Source of the DNA: Gloeocapsa sp. UFS-A4-WI-NPMV-4B04
GTDB taxonomy: Bacteria > Cyanobacteriota > Cyanobacteriia > Cyanobacteriales > Chroococcidiopsidaceae
Length of the DNA: 57,492 nucleotides
Assembly (NCBI GenBank): GCA_019359535.1
Contig: JAHHHE010000007.1
Coordinates: forward strand, 1-57,492
Reading direction: 5' to 3'
Below the pieces are notes generated by a model. That model did no database searches. It was not told the DNA's origin and saw nothing but the letters and a program-made list of their open reading frames with translations. A program made the position numbers and the translations under genes. Below are positions 24,351 through 33,426 of this stretch, piece by piece. Positions within the stretch are counted from its first letter, which is position 1, and every line of letters begins with the position of its first letter.

Positions 24351-24640
24351 TCAAACCACTCGGCTACTATGCTTCTGCTCCCAGTGGTACGAAGGATGCA
24401 GAGATCCTCAGCGATATTGAGAACTCCTACGGTTGTTGGCTAGAAAAATTATCCAATGCCCAGAAGTCCACGCTGTTGATTGTGCTGATGGCTTTGGCTA
24501 TCAAGCCAGAGGGTGTTTACGTTGAATACTATGGCGATAACATCCCCAATATCAAACACTTTTCCGACTTGAGTAATGGGGCGAAGTTATCTCTGTGCAA
24601 TGCCATTATTAACGCCATAAAGAGCGAGGGCAAAGAATGA
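24347..24640 (+). CDS. small hypothetical protein coupled to a methyltransferase
   Basis: 97 residues, overlapping by ATGA at both ends with its neighbours. The helical core (WLEKLSNAQKSTLLIVLMALAI) and C terminus are unrecognised. Translation coupling at both ends suggests it acts together with the DNA methyltransferase. Confidence 0.55.
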   Translation: MIKPLGYYASAPSGTKDAEILSDIENSYGCWLEKLSNAQKSTLLIVLMALAIKPEGVYVEYYGDNIPNIKHFSDLSNGAKLSLCNAIINAIKSEGKE

Positions 24641-25671
24641 AGACGTTTGCCTCGTTGTTTTCTGGCGGAGGCGGATCTGATATCGGGGCAGCAATGGCAC
24701 AATTTCAACCGATCTGGGCAATAGAAAACGACCCAGACATTGCAGGAGTTTACGCTGCTAATTTGGGGCATCAACCAATTGTTAAATCAGTGGCTGAGGT
24801 GAACCCCAACAGCCTTGAGCGCCCAGATGTGCTGTGGGCATCACCACCATGCCAGGAATGGAGTGTTGCCAGAAGCAAGAATCTACCCAAAAGAGTTGAT
24901 GCTGAGATCGGGTTTTCAGTTATCCCGTTTCTAAAAATTCTGCAACCAAAAATCTTTATTTTGGAGAATGTTGAGGCTTACCGGAAAGCGAGAGTATTTC
25001 ACGCCATTGTCGATGTACTGCACAGGCTCGGTTACTGGGTGCAGTGGTCGGTGTTAAATGCCGCAGATTGGGGTGTGCCACAGACAAGACGTAGGCTGAT
25101 CTTGAGAGCTGTCAAAGATGGTTTTGTACCACCGTTACCACCAGTGCAAAAGTGGCGTGGATGGTATGAAGCTCTAGCGGATCTGATTCCAACTCTACCC
25201 GAATCCCAGTTTGCTGCTTGGCAGATTACGCGGATGCCTTCTTTGGCACGAACAAGTTTAGTTGATGGCAGAAACACGATTAGAGATTGTACAGTTCGTG
25301 CTGATGGCGAACCATCTCCGTGTGTGACTGCCCATTGGCTGCATCGTCCCTGTGTAACACCAAGAGCTTTTATTGTTGATTGTCAAAGCAACGGTACAAT
25401 TCAAGAAAATGGCAACCGGAGTCTGACGCTCAGGCAGTCTAACGAGCCTAGCTTTACGATCACTGCATCAGCAGGAAAAAAACAAGCTAAGGCATGGTTA
25501 GAGCAAGGTCGAGTTGTAGCAATGACAGAGAGCGCTCTTGCCAGGTTTCAAAGTTTTCCTGATAGTTATAAACTACCTGAAAAAAGAACATTAGCAAGTC
25601 GTGTTATTGGGAATGCTGTGCCACCACTATTTGCTCAAAAATTGCTCGAAGGGATGGGTGCAATTTGTTAA
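24637..25671 (+). CDS. orphan C5-cytosine DNA methyltransferase
   Basis: Motifs in order: I FSGGGGSDIGAAMA (8-21), SAM-side WAIENDPDIAGVY, IV with catalytic Cys ASPPCQEWS (about 70), VI FILENVEAY, VIII QTRRRLILRA, and IX/X RVIGNAVPPLFA near the C terminus. The length of 344 residues is normal. No restriction endonuclease gene is adjacent, so it is an orphan, perhaps protecting the element or regulating it. The target-recognition region lies at about 180-290; its sequence specificity cannot be read. Confidence 0.9.
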   Translation: MKTFASLFSGGGGSDIGAAMAQFQPIWAIENDPDIAGVYAANLGHQPIVKSVAEVNPNSLERPDVLWASPPCQEWSVARSKNLPKRVDAEIGFSVIPFLKILQPKIFILENVEAYRKARVFHAIVDVLHRLGYWVQWSVLNAADWGVPQTRRRLILRAVKDGFVPPLPPVQKWRGWYEALADLIPTLPESQFAAWQITRMPSLARTSLVDGRNTIRDCTVRADGEPSPCVTAHWLHRPCVTPRAFIVDCQSNGTIQENGNRSLTLRQSNEPSFTITASAGKKQAKAWLEQGRVVAMTESALARFQSFPDSYKLPEKRTLASRVIGNAVPPLFAQKLLEGMGAIC

Positions 25672-25815
25672 TTACGTGACTTGGAATTTATAGTTTCTTT
25701 CCAAAAAGTATCTACGCTCACTCGTCACCCAAAATTGATGACGAATAATAAATGTAGTTGAATGCACAACATTAGAGCTAGCAAAGTAACTGTTTCACTG
25801 GCTAAATACAAAGCC

Positions 25816-26617
25816 GGCGTTGGTAAACTAGCAGATGAATTTTAGATTCTATTGTTTTAGATATTAGATAATGACACGGAAAGGAAGTTAAAGAGGAATC
25901 TCGATGAAATGTCCTGAATGTGGTGGCGAACATATTCGCAAAAATGGGCATCGTCAGCACAAGCAGAACTATATCTGTGTTGGATGTGGGCGACAGTTTC
26001 TGACAGAATACGAGCCAAGAGGGTACAGTGACGACGTGAAACGGTTGTGCTTGAGAATGTATGTCAATGGTATGGGAGTGCGAGGCATCAGCCGCGTCAC
26101 CAACATCGCCCACACCACGATTTTGAACTGGATTGAACAATCAGGAGAACGGTTGCCAGAGTCTTACGACCCAAAGCAACACCCCCAAGTGGGGGAACTT
26201 GATGAACTCGAAACATACGTGGGCAAAAAGCAGAATAAACTGTGGATTTGGACTGCGGTAGATCACTTTGCACCGGGAATTCTAGGCTGGGTGGTGGGTG
26301 ACCACAGCGCGGCAACGTTTCGCCCTTTGTGGGAAGCGATTTCAGTTTGGCAGTGTTACTTCTGGGTTAGTGATGGCAACCCAGTCTATCCAGGCTTCCT
26401 TCCCGACGGCGACCAGATTGTCAGCAAGACCTACATGATTCGAGTCGAAGGCGAAAACACACGTCTGCGCCACTATCTGGCGCGTCTGCATCGTAAGACC
26501 TTATGCTATTCCAAGTCGGTTGAGATGCTGAAGCATTCTCTTCGGTTGTTGATTCACTACCTTAAGTTTGGAGATGTCCCTGTCTCGGCCTAGTTCATCT
26601 TGTCCTTTACCAACGCC
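25816..26617 (+). mobile_element. IS1-family insertion sequence, complete
   Basis: The 802-bp element has terminal inverted repeats GGCGTTGGTAAA (25816-25827) and TTTACCAACGCC (26606-26617), with a further match AGATGAA inside. AAATACAAAGCC flanks both sides (25804-25815 and 26618-26629). That is a 12-base duplication, or 9 bases plus chance. It appears intact and recent. Confidence 0.9.
25904..26593 (+). CDS. IS1-family transposase (single-frame InsAB)
   Basis: A zinc finger of InsA type, CPECGG...CVGCG (3-29), and a helix-turn-helix (GVRGISRVTNIAHTTILNWI) precede the catalytic domain. ELDELETYVGKK carries the first Asp, and WTAVDHFAPGILGW and SDGNPVYPGFL follow. RVEGENTRLRHYLARLHRKTLCYSKS is the C-terminal IS1 hallmark. 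One uninterrupted frame, so no programmed frameshift is needed. Ribosome-binding site AAAGAGGA. Confidence 0.92.
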   Translation: MKCPECGGEHIRKNGHRQHKQNYICVGCGRQFLTEYEPRGYSDDVKRLCLRMYVNGMGVRGISRVTNIAHTTILNWIEQSGERLPESYDPKQHPQVGELDELETYVGKKQNKLWIWTAVDHFAPGILGWVVGDHSAATFRPLWEAISVWQCYFWVSDGNPVYPGFLPDGDQIVSKTYMIRVEGENTRLRHYLARLHRKTLCYSKSVEMLKHSLRLLIHYLKFGDVPVSA

Positions 26618-26626
26618 AAATACAAA

Positions 26627-26653
26627 GCCTTCTAACCGTATATGGTAGAAGGC
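26627..26653. terminator. hairpin at the IS1 right border
   Basis: GCCTTCTA (26627-26634) pairs with TAGAAGGC (26646-26653). The IS1 duplicated target abuts it. Before insertion a 19-residue frame, MHNIRASKVTVSLAKYKAF (from 25762), would have ended inside this hairpin. Confidence 0.5.
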
Positions 26654-26720
26654 ATAGACTAAATTTTGCTATTTCAAGAAGTTGTCTAGCAGCTACAAGC
26701 TAAACAAAAATTCACTTTAG

Positions 26721-26890
26721 CTAACTAACAAAAATATCAAGATTAGTCATGGCAAGACCAGTAGAAAGCTGTGCAAACTGCACTTGAGAAGCTGCGCCTA
26801 TACCAGCATCAAAGAATAGACCACCAGTGGTTTGGTTGTAGATGAAGCGAGCGCTATCATCAGTTGCTGCTGAACCAATTATAAACATTA
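26721..26890 (-). pseudogene. C-terminal remnant of an RTX-type calcium-binding protein
   Basis: The minus-strand frame reads FIIGSAATDDSARFIYNQTT then GGLFFDAGIGAASQVQFAQL and STGLAMTNLDIFVS. This is the stereotyped ending of large cyanobacterial hemolysin-type Ca-binding proteins, which carry GGxGxDxxx repeats upstream. None of those repeats remain. The frame also runs into the cupredoxin gene's end, so only the tail survives. Confidence 0.6.
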
Positions 26891-27427
26891 TTAATCCGCT
26901 CGCACCTCGATTGTGATTCGCATCCAAGGATGGATGAGGCATTCAAAGTTGTGAGTACCGATGCCCAGGTTTACTCCTTTGATCTCCAAACTGTTCTTAG
27001 AAGTGACAAGCGTGCTAGGGAAAATATTCGGCTCTGAGCATTCTGCAACTGGCGTTAGCCCCAAGGGACTATTGAGTGTGGCAACACAGCCACCGCCAAA
27101 TTCTTGAACTTTTGTAAAGGTGTGAGGTTCGCCGCCTATGTTGGTGGCTCTGAGCGTTTCATTTAAATCGATGTGTTCACGACCAAAATTGAATTTCCAG
27201 GCTCGATGACCTTTGTCTTGGGGATTCAATTTTGCCAGGAACTCTTGAAAGGTAACGCCACCATTGCTCGTGCAGCCAGCTTCTGGCGGGAAAGTTGCCG
27301 CATCACACTTATCTTCCATACGCAACTCCCGCACATTTGATGCAGTTGCTATGGACATTACCATTACCAGTGCAACAACTGCCAACCCTAAAGAGATAAA
27401 TATTCTACGTAGTTTATTTCTAGACAT
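26891..27427 (-). CDS. secreted cupredoxin-like copper protein
   Basis: A signal peptide (residues 1-29, KLRRIFISLGLAVVALVMVM then SIATAS) precedes a cupredoxin beta-barrel. The copper ligands are visible as His in GGEPHTFTKV and the Cys-His-Met set in FECLIHPWMRI. Two further Cys pairs may form disulfides. It is likely a periplasmic or lumenal electron-transfer or copper-binding protein. It differs from plastocyanin in its long insert (about 40-85). Confidence 0.75.
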   Translation of the reverse strand: MSRNKLRRIFISLGLAVVALVMVMSIATASNVRELRMEDKCDAATFPPEAGCTSNGGVTFQEFLAKLNPQDKGHRAWKFNFGREHIDLNETLRATNIGGEPHTFTKVQEFGGGCVATLNSPLGLTPVAECSEPNIFPSTLVTSKNSLEIKGVNLGIGTHNFECLIHPWMRITIEVRAD

Positions 27428-27688
27428 TTGCTCTCCTCATGTATTTATTCAACTAGAAAACTAAAAGCGAGTATAAACCACGTCCTAATACACTAGATGA
27501 GATCGCTTCATACACATTAATCTTCCACTGCCCTGATACCGCTTAACTCCTAACCAAGAAGTATTAGCAGCTGTTGTCACCCATTTTCAGAAAACGCTTG
27601 CCGATTCTATCACTGCACAGGAATAATGACTATAAATTGACAGTCTCAGGCGAGTAAAACCCTTTGCTTAAAAACAGGAGAAGGATAG
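27428..27688. other. divergent intergenic region
   Basis: About 260 bases between the divergent cupredoxin and SDR genes. It must hold both promoters. No operator or hairpin was recognised with confidence. Confidence 0.35.
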
Positions 27689-28441
27689 ATGAGTGGACGG
27701 ATGACACAGACTGTTGCGCTGGTAACGGGAGGAAGTTCCGGAATTGGTCGAGCTACTGCGATCGCCTTTGCTAGGGAAGGAGCCAAAGTGGTGATTGCAG
27801 CACGACGAGTGAATGAAGGCGAAGAAACCGTCCGACAGATTGTTGAAGCAGGAGGTGAAGCGAGCTTTTTTCAAACTGATGTGACACAAGCGGTAGAGGT
27901 GCAGGCATTAGTTGAGCGCACTCTAGAACGATATGGTCGGCTCGATTGTGCCTTTAACAATGCTGGGTCAGGCAAACCTGGCAGACTGATCGAACTTTCA
28001 GAAGCGGATTGGGAGCAAGAGATTGCAGTGAATCTTAAATCTGTCTGGCTGTGCCTGAAATACGAAATCCCGGCGATGTTGCGCTCAGGCAAGGGAGCCA
28101 TTGTTAATATGTCTTCCCAAGGCGGCATTTTGGGCGTACCAAACTATGGCGCTTATGCAGCTGCAAAAGGTGGAGTGGCGGCTCTGACACGGGCAGCAGC
28201 GGCTGAATATGCTTCAGAGGGAATTCGCATCAATGCCGTTAGTCCGGGTGCTGTGGAGACTGAACTATGGGCAAACGCCCCCGCAGGAATGCTGGAGCAG
28301 GTCGCGGCGAGTATTCCGTTGCAGCGAGTTGGGCAACCCAATGACATTGCTGAAGCGGTGATCTGGCTGTGTTCCAATGCGTCTGGATTTGTGACTGGGC
28401 AGAATCTGGCGATCGATGGCGGCTATACTACAACAAATTAA
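27689..28441 (+). CDS. SDR-family oxidoreductase
   Basis: Classical short-chain dehydrogenase/reductase. TGGSSGIG is the cofactor loop, CAFNNAGSG the structural motif, and MSSQGG with YGAYAAAKGG supply the catalytic Ser, Tyr and Lys. ITGQNLAIDGGYTT-type ending is normal. An Arg after beta-2 (ARRV) suggests NADP preference. AGGAGAAGG gives a strong ribosome-binding site. The next gene starts 35 bases later, so the two SDRs are probably one operon. Confidence 0.9.
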   Translation: MSGRMTQTVALVTGGSSGIGRATAIAFAREGAKVVIAARRVNEGEETVRQIVEAGGEASFFQTDVTQAVEVQALVERTLERYGRLDCAFNNAGSGKPGRLIELSEADWEQEIAVNLKSVWLCLKYEIPAMLRSGKGAIVNMSSQGGILGVPNYGAYAAAKGGVAALTRAAAAEYASEGIRINAVSPGAVETELWANAPAGMLEQVAASIPLQRVGQPNDIAEAVIWLCSNASGFVTGQNLAIDGGYTTTN

Positions 28442-28475
28442 GTGCTGCCTAACCTTAAAACAGAGGAAAAAAACA

Positions 28476-29360
28476 ATGAAAAACTTGAATCGTCGGCGCA
28501 TTCTCTCGATTGGTGGTTTGGGATTCGCAGGCGCTGCGGTAACCCTGGCAGGGCAGGCACAAGGCAACAATCAAAATCCTCCCCAGCCCATGCAGAAAAT
28601 GAGTCAAAATGGCAGGTTCGCAGACAAGGTAGTTTTGATTACAGGGGCAACGTCTGGAATTGGTGAAGCGACTGCCAAACTGTTTGCTAAAGAAGGGGCG
28701 AAAGTCTTTTTCTGCGGTCGGCGTGAGGCTCTGGGCAAGCAAGTAGAAAACTCAATCCGCAGCAAGGGTGGCGATGCAACCTATATGCGTGCCGATGTTC
28801 GCAAAGAAACCGAAGTCAAAGCTTTTGTGGATGCTTGTGTCACTCGATATGGTCGCTTAGACATCGCCTTCAATAATGCTGGCGTGGACTACCCACCTAA
28901 CCCGATTGCTGACACTGCAATCGCTGAATTTGATGATCTAATGAATACTAATGCTCGTGGGGTTTTTCTGGGCATGAAATACGAAATTCCTCACCTGCTC
29001 AAAGTAGGTAGCGGAACGATTATCAACATGGCAAGTATTGGCGGACAACGGGCGTTTGCCAACATCGTCGGCTATGGTGCTAGCAAAGCCGCTGTGATTC
29101 ACATGACAAAAATGGCGGCGCAAGAGTACGGCAAGACGATTCGAGTCAATGCTGTGTTGCCAGGAGCAATCGATACTGCCATGCTTGAGCGCGTAGAACG
29201 GGATTGGAAAGTGACCAAAGAACAGTTGGTTTCTGCCTATCCCAGCAAGCGCGTGGGCAAGCCAGAAGAAGTGGCTGCTGCGGTTTTGTGGTTGGCTTCA
29301 GCAGAAGCATCCTATGTTTCAGGGGTAGCTTTCAACATTGATGGCGGCGGTCTTGGTTAA
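28476..29360 (+). CDS. Tat-exported SDR-family oxidoreductase
   Basis: ATG at 28476 behind AGAGGAAAA. Residues 1-30 (MKNLNRRRILSIGGLGFAGA) have a twin-arginine and hydrophobic stretch, suggesting export of the folded enzyme by the Tat system. The SDR core follows: TGATSGIGEA, IAFNNAG, MASIGG, YGASKAA. Periplasmic SDRs are unusual because NAD(P) is cytoplasmic; it might carry its cofactor across. It is related to but clearly diverged from the preceding SDR. Confidence 0.82.
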   Translation: MKNLNRRRILSIGGLGFAGAAVTLAGQAQGNNQNPPQPMQKMSQNGRFADKVVLITGATSGIGEATAKLFAKEGAKVFFCGRREALGKQVENSIRSKGGDATYMRADVRKETEVKAFVDACVTRYGRLDIAFNNAGVDYPPNPIADTAIAEFDDLMNTNARGVFLGMKYEIPHLLKVGSGTIINMASIGGQRAFANIVGYGASKAAVIHMTKMAAQEYGKTIRVNAVLPGAIDTAMLERVERDWKVTKEQLVSAYPSKRVGKPEEVAAAVLWLASAEASYVSGVAFNIDGGGLG

Positions 29361-29564
29361 GCCTGTATTCCCGAAGAAATAAAACTCATGGAACCTGAAA
29401 TCACTAATGTTGTCAGTCGGATTGCAGTAGTGAACATATCGAAAATGACTACACCTCGTTAAACGGCGGATAACCCGCAACGGTCAACCAAAATGATCTG
29501 GTCAAAGCTTAGGAGACTTTCTTCACCCAAACCTTAAAAGCTACTCAGCATCTACAGCCTTCTA
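29361..29564 (+). other. gap with a 24-codon frame
   Basis: 29388-29462 encodes MEPEITNVVSRIAVVNISKM plus four residues. It has no clear ribosome-binding site and may be the start of a deleted gene. Nothing else recognised. Confidence 0.3.
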
Positions 29565-29795
29565 TCAGTAGGGATAGTCAAGCACAATGTCAACCTGTTC
29601 TTTGACAAAAGCAATTGTTCTTGGCACTGAAAAGGGTACTGATGGATATTTCTTGGTATTTTCCCAATCTTCTTCCCATTCATTGATGTTGAAATCAGAA
29701 AGGTACTCGTAACCAAACAATAAATTGCTACCTAAGAGTTGTCCAACTGCATCAATTCCGTGTAGGTTAGCATTGGTACTAATTCGTTCCAGCAA
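29565..29795 (-). CDS. small hypothetical protein or gene fragment
   Basis: An acidic, Trp-rich C-terminal-looking sequence (FNINEWEEDWENTKKYPSVP). The first codon is TTG and the open frame extends a few codons further with no ATG, so this may be the surviving 3' end of a longer gene. Family unknown. Confidence 0.3.
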   Translation of the reverse strand: MLERISTNANLHGIDAVGQLLGSNLLFGYEYLSDFNINEWEEDWENTKKYPSVPFSVPRTIAFVKEQVDIVLDYPY

Positions 29796-29939
29796 GTCAT
29801 CAAAATCCGACTGATTAACTTAACTTCTCAATTCATTTTCACAACTAAAGTAGTTCGAGAGCCTCCTAGCAATATAGTGATCGTGTCTATACAGGAACTG
29901 CCGCCTAGCAGGAGTTAAGATTTCTGTAGTAGCATTTGG

Positions 29940-30265
29940 GGCATTGGTCAAAGGTGGAAAAGTTAAACGGCTCCGGCAAGGGCGGCCAAAGCATCGTAGC
30001 CAGTATTTAGTGGGTGATAAAGCCTATAGTAGTAAGGCAATTCGTCAACAACTGCGTCGAAGTAGGATTACTCCTTTAATCCCAAAGCGAAGTAACCAGC
30101 AGCAAAGAGGAAGGTTCAACCGTGGGTTGTACCCTTGAGCGCAATCGGATGGAGCGTTCGATCAATAAGCTTAAGCAGTACAGACGGGTAGCAACAAGAT
30201 ACGAAAAATATGCAGTCAATTATCTGGCAATGCTAATGATTGCTGCTATTCGAGTCTGGGTATGA
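29940..30265 (+). pseudogene. IS5-family transposase fragment
   Basis: The first frame (GRPKHRSQYLVGDKAYSSKAIR) carries the DKAY motif of IS5-type transposases. After a frame change at about 30134 the ending continues ERNRMERSINKLKQYRRVAT then RYEKYAVNYLAMLMIA, containing the catalytic-Glu helix. The N-terminal half and both ends are missing. Confidence 0.75.
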
Positions 30266-30357
30266 TTTTGTAAGCTCTGCCTAACTCCTTTGATAAAGGT
30301 GTGATGTAGAAAAAGGCTTTACAATAATTAGGTTAGACTTCTGCTGCACTCCCTATA

Positions 30358-31257
30358 ATGCGACAAGTAATTGCTAACACAAACGAATTAGTTGCGACTC
30401 AAGGTTCAGTCAAACAATTCACAGATCCAGACAGCGAGCTTGTGTGGAGTGGCATAAGAGTATGCAGCAAGATTTATCCACCTCCACCAGAGCGAATTGT
30501 TAACCCAGGCATACCAGAACACCGAATTTCCCTTCACATTTCAAATCGGGATTATTTAGAACGGCGAATCAATGGGGGAAAACTGTTATGTGCTCCAACA
30601 GCTCCAGGTGTTTTCAACTTTATACCCGCTCATCAAGAAGTAGAGTCACTGTGGGAAGCGGAAGTTGAATTACTATCAATTTACCTACCTCCCGCACTAC
30701 TGGAACGAACCGCAATTGAGAGTGGCATTCGCGTGCCTCGAACTATTGAACTAATGGATCGCTTTGCTATCCGTGACCCTTTTCTAGAGCAGCTAGCCTA
30801 TACATTCAAAGCCGAACTAAAACGTGAGAACCCCATAGATCGTCTCTACCTTGAATCTCTCCAAACGGTACTGGCAGGACATCTTCTTCGACACCACTGC
30901 TCAGTCAAGATTACCAGTGACTCTAGAGCAGGAGGACTGCCCAAGTCAACATTACATCAAGTTGTTGATTACATTCAGAATAATTTAGAGCATGACATTA
31001 GCTTGGTAGAATTAGCTAGGGTAGCTCATGTGAGTTCGCATCACTTTGGTAAACTCTTCAAACAAAGTATGGGAGTTACGCCGCATCAATATGTATTGAA
31101 GTGCCGCATTGAACAGGCAAAGAAACTACTGGTAAATAAACAACTGTCATTAGCCCAGATTGCTCAGGCGATAGGCTTCTCTCATCAGAGCCATTTTATT
31201 AATGTCTTCCGTCGCTATACAGCGCTAACACCTCGGGAGTATCGTAACAACCTATGA
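30358..31257 (+). CDS. AraC-family transcription regulator (1 of 3)
   Basis: A two-domain regulator. The C-terminal domain (about 200-299) has both helix-turn-helices: ISLVELARVAHVSSHHFGKL and LAQIAQAIGFSHQSHFINVF, ending in the TPREYRNNL signature. The N-terminal sensing domain is unassigned. It lies upstream of the DUF3500 gene on the same strand, about 125 bases apart, and probably controls it. It is homologous to the regulators at 34659 and 48180. Confidence 0.88.
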   Translation: MRQVIANTNELVATQGSVKQFTDPDSELVWSGIRVCSKIYPPPPERIVNPGIPEHRISLHISNRDYLERRINGGKLLCAPTAPGVFNFIPAHQEVESLWEAEVELLSIYLPPALLERTAIESGIRVPRTIELMDRFAIRDPFLEQLAYTFKAELKRENPIDRLYLESLQTVLAGHLLRHHCSVKITSDSRAGGLPKSTLHQVVDYIQNNLEHDISLVELARVAHVSSHHFGKLFKQSMGVTPHQYVLKCRIEQAKKLLVNKQLSLAQIAQAIGFSHQSHFINVFRRYTALTPREYRNNL

Positions 31258-31382
31258 GAAAGTCTGTTAGCTTACCCAACTTCGCGCTTATTTTGCAATT
31301 TATCGCGGGAATTTGAAAGATTTGACCGATATAGCTAGTCTACACTGCTGTCTGTAAACTCAAGACTACAGACGACAGAATT

Positions 31383-32633
31383 ATGAGTTCGTTCAAAAGA
31401 CGGCAGTTTCTACAATTGTTTGGACTGACAGCTGGAGCATCCATCCTATCTGCAACTGGACATCCTAGATCTAGCACTGCTCGCCCACTGGTATCTCACA
31501 TGGCACAAGCAGAAGCTGCTGTAACAAATGACCCGTTTACGGCTTATATGAAGCAAGCAGAATCTGCTTTACACGAGGAATTCAGGGGCATTACAACAGA
31601 TGGGCAAATTATACCCAAGCTTTACTCAATTAAACCTACAGGAAAATCTACCAAACTGGTTCAACAAGCTGCTGACTCCTTAATCGCAACGTTAAATCAA
31701 CAACAAAAACAGAAAACTTTATTTCCAATTAATTCTATTGAGTGGCGGCGATGGAGCAATATCCATCGTTACCCACGTCAAGGAATTGCGCTTAAAGAAA
31801 TGACTATGCGACAAAAACAACTAGCTTTCAATTTATTGAGAGTTAGCTTAAGTGTAAGAGGCTTTGAAACAACAAGGGATATCATGCGGCTAAATCAGGT
31901 GTTAGCGCAGTTGACGAATAAACCTGAAGAGTATGGCAAAGAACTGTATTGGTTTAGCTTCATGGGGCAACCTTCTATGACTGAGCCTTGGGGTTGGCAA
32001 CTTGAGGGACATCACTTAATCATTAACTACTTTGTTTTAGGGGAGCAAGTTGTTATGGCACCAACCTTCATGGGGTCAGAGCCTGTGAGGGCAACAGAAG
32101 GCGAGTATGCTGGAACTCGCGTGTTTGAGTTGGAAGAAAGTAAAGGGTTAGCTACAATTCGGGCGTTAACTGTCGAGCAACGGAACAAAGCAATCCTGAA
32201 CAGAGAGATCCCACCAGAAGTCTTTACTACAGCTTTCAGGGATAATTTTGAGTTACGTTACGAAGGAATTTCTTTTCCCGACCTGATGAGCGGTCAACAA
32301 GAACTGCTGCTTGACTTAATTCAAGAATATATAGGTAATATTCGTGATGGTCATGCCCAAGTCAAGATGGAAGAGATCCGTCAACATTTAGAGAACACAT
32401 ACTTTGCTTGGATGGGAGGATTCGATGATAACAGTGTCTTCTATTACCGAATTCACTCTCCTGTAGTATTGATTGAATTCGATCATCAGGCAGGTCAAGC
32501 TTTAGGAACAAAAAAGCCATCTCGCAATCATATTCATACTGTCGTCCGAACCCCAAATGGTAATGATTATGGCAGAGATATACTGCGTCAACACTACGAG
32601 CAGTTCGATCACTCTCATTTACACCTTCACTAA
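31383..32633 (+). CDS. Tat-exported DUF3500 protein
   Basis: It starts MSSFKRRQFLQLFGLTAGAS, a twin-arginine signal. The mature part has the DUF3500 marks: WSNIHRYPRQGIAL, ELYWFSFMGQPSMTEPWGWQ and the HHLIINYFV stretch. A C-terminal FAWMGGFDDNSVFYYRIHSP, HIHTVVRTPNGNDYG and DHSHLHLH follow. The many conserved His and Asp suggest a metal site. Activity is unknown. 416 residues, intact. Confidence 0.85.
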   Translation: MSSFKRRQFLQLFGLTAGASILSATGHPRSSTARPLVSHMAQAEAAVTNDPFTAYMKQAESALHEEFRGITTDGQIIPKLYSIKPTGKSTKLVQQAADSLIATLNQQQKQKTLFPINSIEWRRWSNIHRYPRQGIALKEMTMRQKQLAFNLLRVSLSVRGFETTRDIMRLNQVLAQLTNKPEEYGKELYWFSFMGQPSMTEPWGWQLEGHHLIINYFVLGEQVVMAPTFMGSEPVRATEGEYAGTRVFELEESKGLATIRALTVEQRNKAILNREIPPEVFTTAFRDNFELRYEGISFPDLMSGQQELLLDLIQEYIGNIRDGHAQVKMEEIRQHLENTYFAWMGGFDDNSVFYYRIHSPVVLIEFDHQAGQALGTKKPSRNHIHTVVRTPNGNDYGRDILRQHYEQFDHSHLHLH

Positions 32634-32761
32634 GGTTTGCAGACACGCCCTATTCTCTTCGACAAGGCCATTCGGATGCAATGCACAAACCAGATGACTA
32701 TATATCAGCATAAAAATGGCAGTGTTGGCATTCAGGTAGTTTTCGCATTTTTCTACAGAGT

Positions 32762-33052
32762 CTAACGCAAGTTCATTTGAGCAGAATTCTGGGGTGAAGT
32801 TTGCTCAGGGTAGAGAATTTTTTGCCCTACGAGCATTCCCAAAAGTATTCCGAAAAAACCGCCGAGAAATGATGCAACTGCAATTCTAATGATTTTAGTT
32901 ACTTGATGGCGTGAATTAGCACGAGCTTCTTGTTTGAGGATTAGCGCGGCAGCATTAGCACCAAAGGTAGGGGTTAACCCTTTCGTCAAGGCTTTTTCAG
33001 TAATTCCTAACATTACTGCTTTACCAGCAGCATGAGTCGAAATTCTGCCCAT
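32762..33052 (-). CDS. small membrane-anchored hypothetical protein
   Basis: 96 residues with one strong hydrophobic segment (about 58-78, IRIAVASFLGGFFGILLGML). The N terminus is soluble and basic. No family recognised. It starts 12 bases after the stop of a 43-residue frame, so the two are probably a small operon. Confidence 0.45.
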   Translation of the reverse strand: MGRISTHAAGKAVMLGITEKALTKGLTPTFGANAAALILKQEARANSRHQVTKIIRIAVASFLGGFFGILLGMLVGQKILYPEQTSPQNSAQMNLR

Positions 33053-33064
33053 AACTTCGATTAA

Positions 33065-33196
33065 TTAATTTAGCTCAACAGCCGTATATACTTTGTCTGG
33101 TTCCCAAAGTTCCTCTAATCGCTTGTGATGCAGAACTTGTTCCATTTGTAAAGCCACATACTGCATTTGAGCCTGTTTTAAACTGTCTTCACTCAT
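33065..33196 (-). CDS. small hypothetical protein, 43 aa
   Basis: A helical acidic peptide (MSEDSLKQAQMQYVALQMEQ...) on the minus strand with its ATG at 33196. The ribosome-binding site is weak. Position just upstream of the membrane protein gene is the main support. Confidence 0.4.
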   Translation of the reverse strand: MSEDSLKQAQMQYVALQMEQVLHHKRLEELWEPDKVYTAVELN

Positions 33197-33426
33197 TTCA
33201 TTTGCTGACGAAAAATACTACTGTCCTCATGTACAATCACAGGCCACTAATAGTTAGCATCGAAGGTTCAAAACTTTAGTCTGGAAAATATGAATTTGGG
33301 AATTGCAGTAAAAGCGCGCTCGCACTGACAATGCTAGCATTCTGGTATTATGGCAGAGCCCATCTGGCTTAGGACAAGCGATCACTCCCCACCAGATAGC
33401 AAAAGTCCAAGCGTGATGTCCAACAA

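Noticed and set aside
26721..26942. A free-standing 73-residue protein
   Set aside because: Its first 20 residues overlap the cupredoxin coding end and the rest is the tail of an RTX protein; kept as a remnant.
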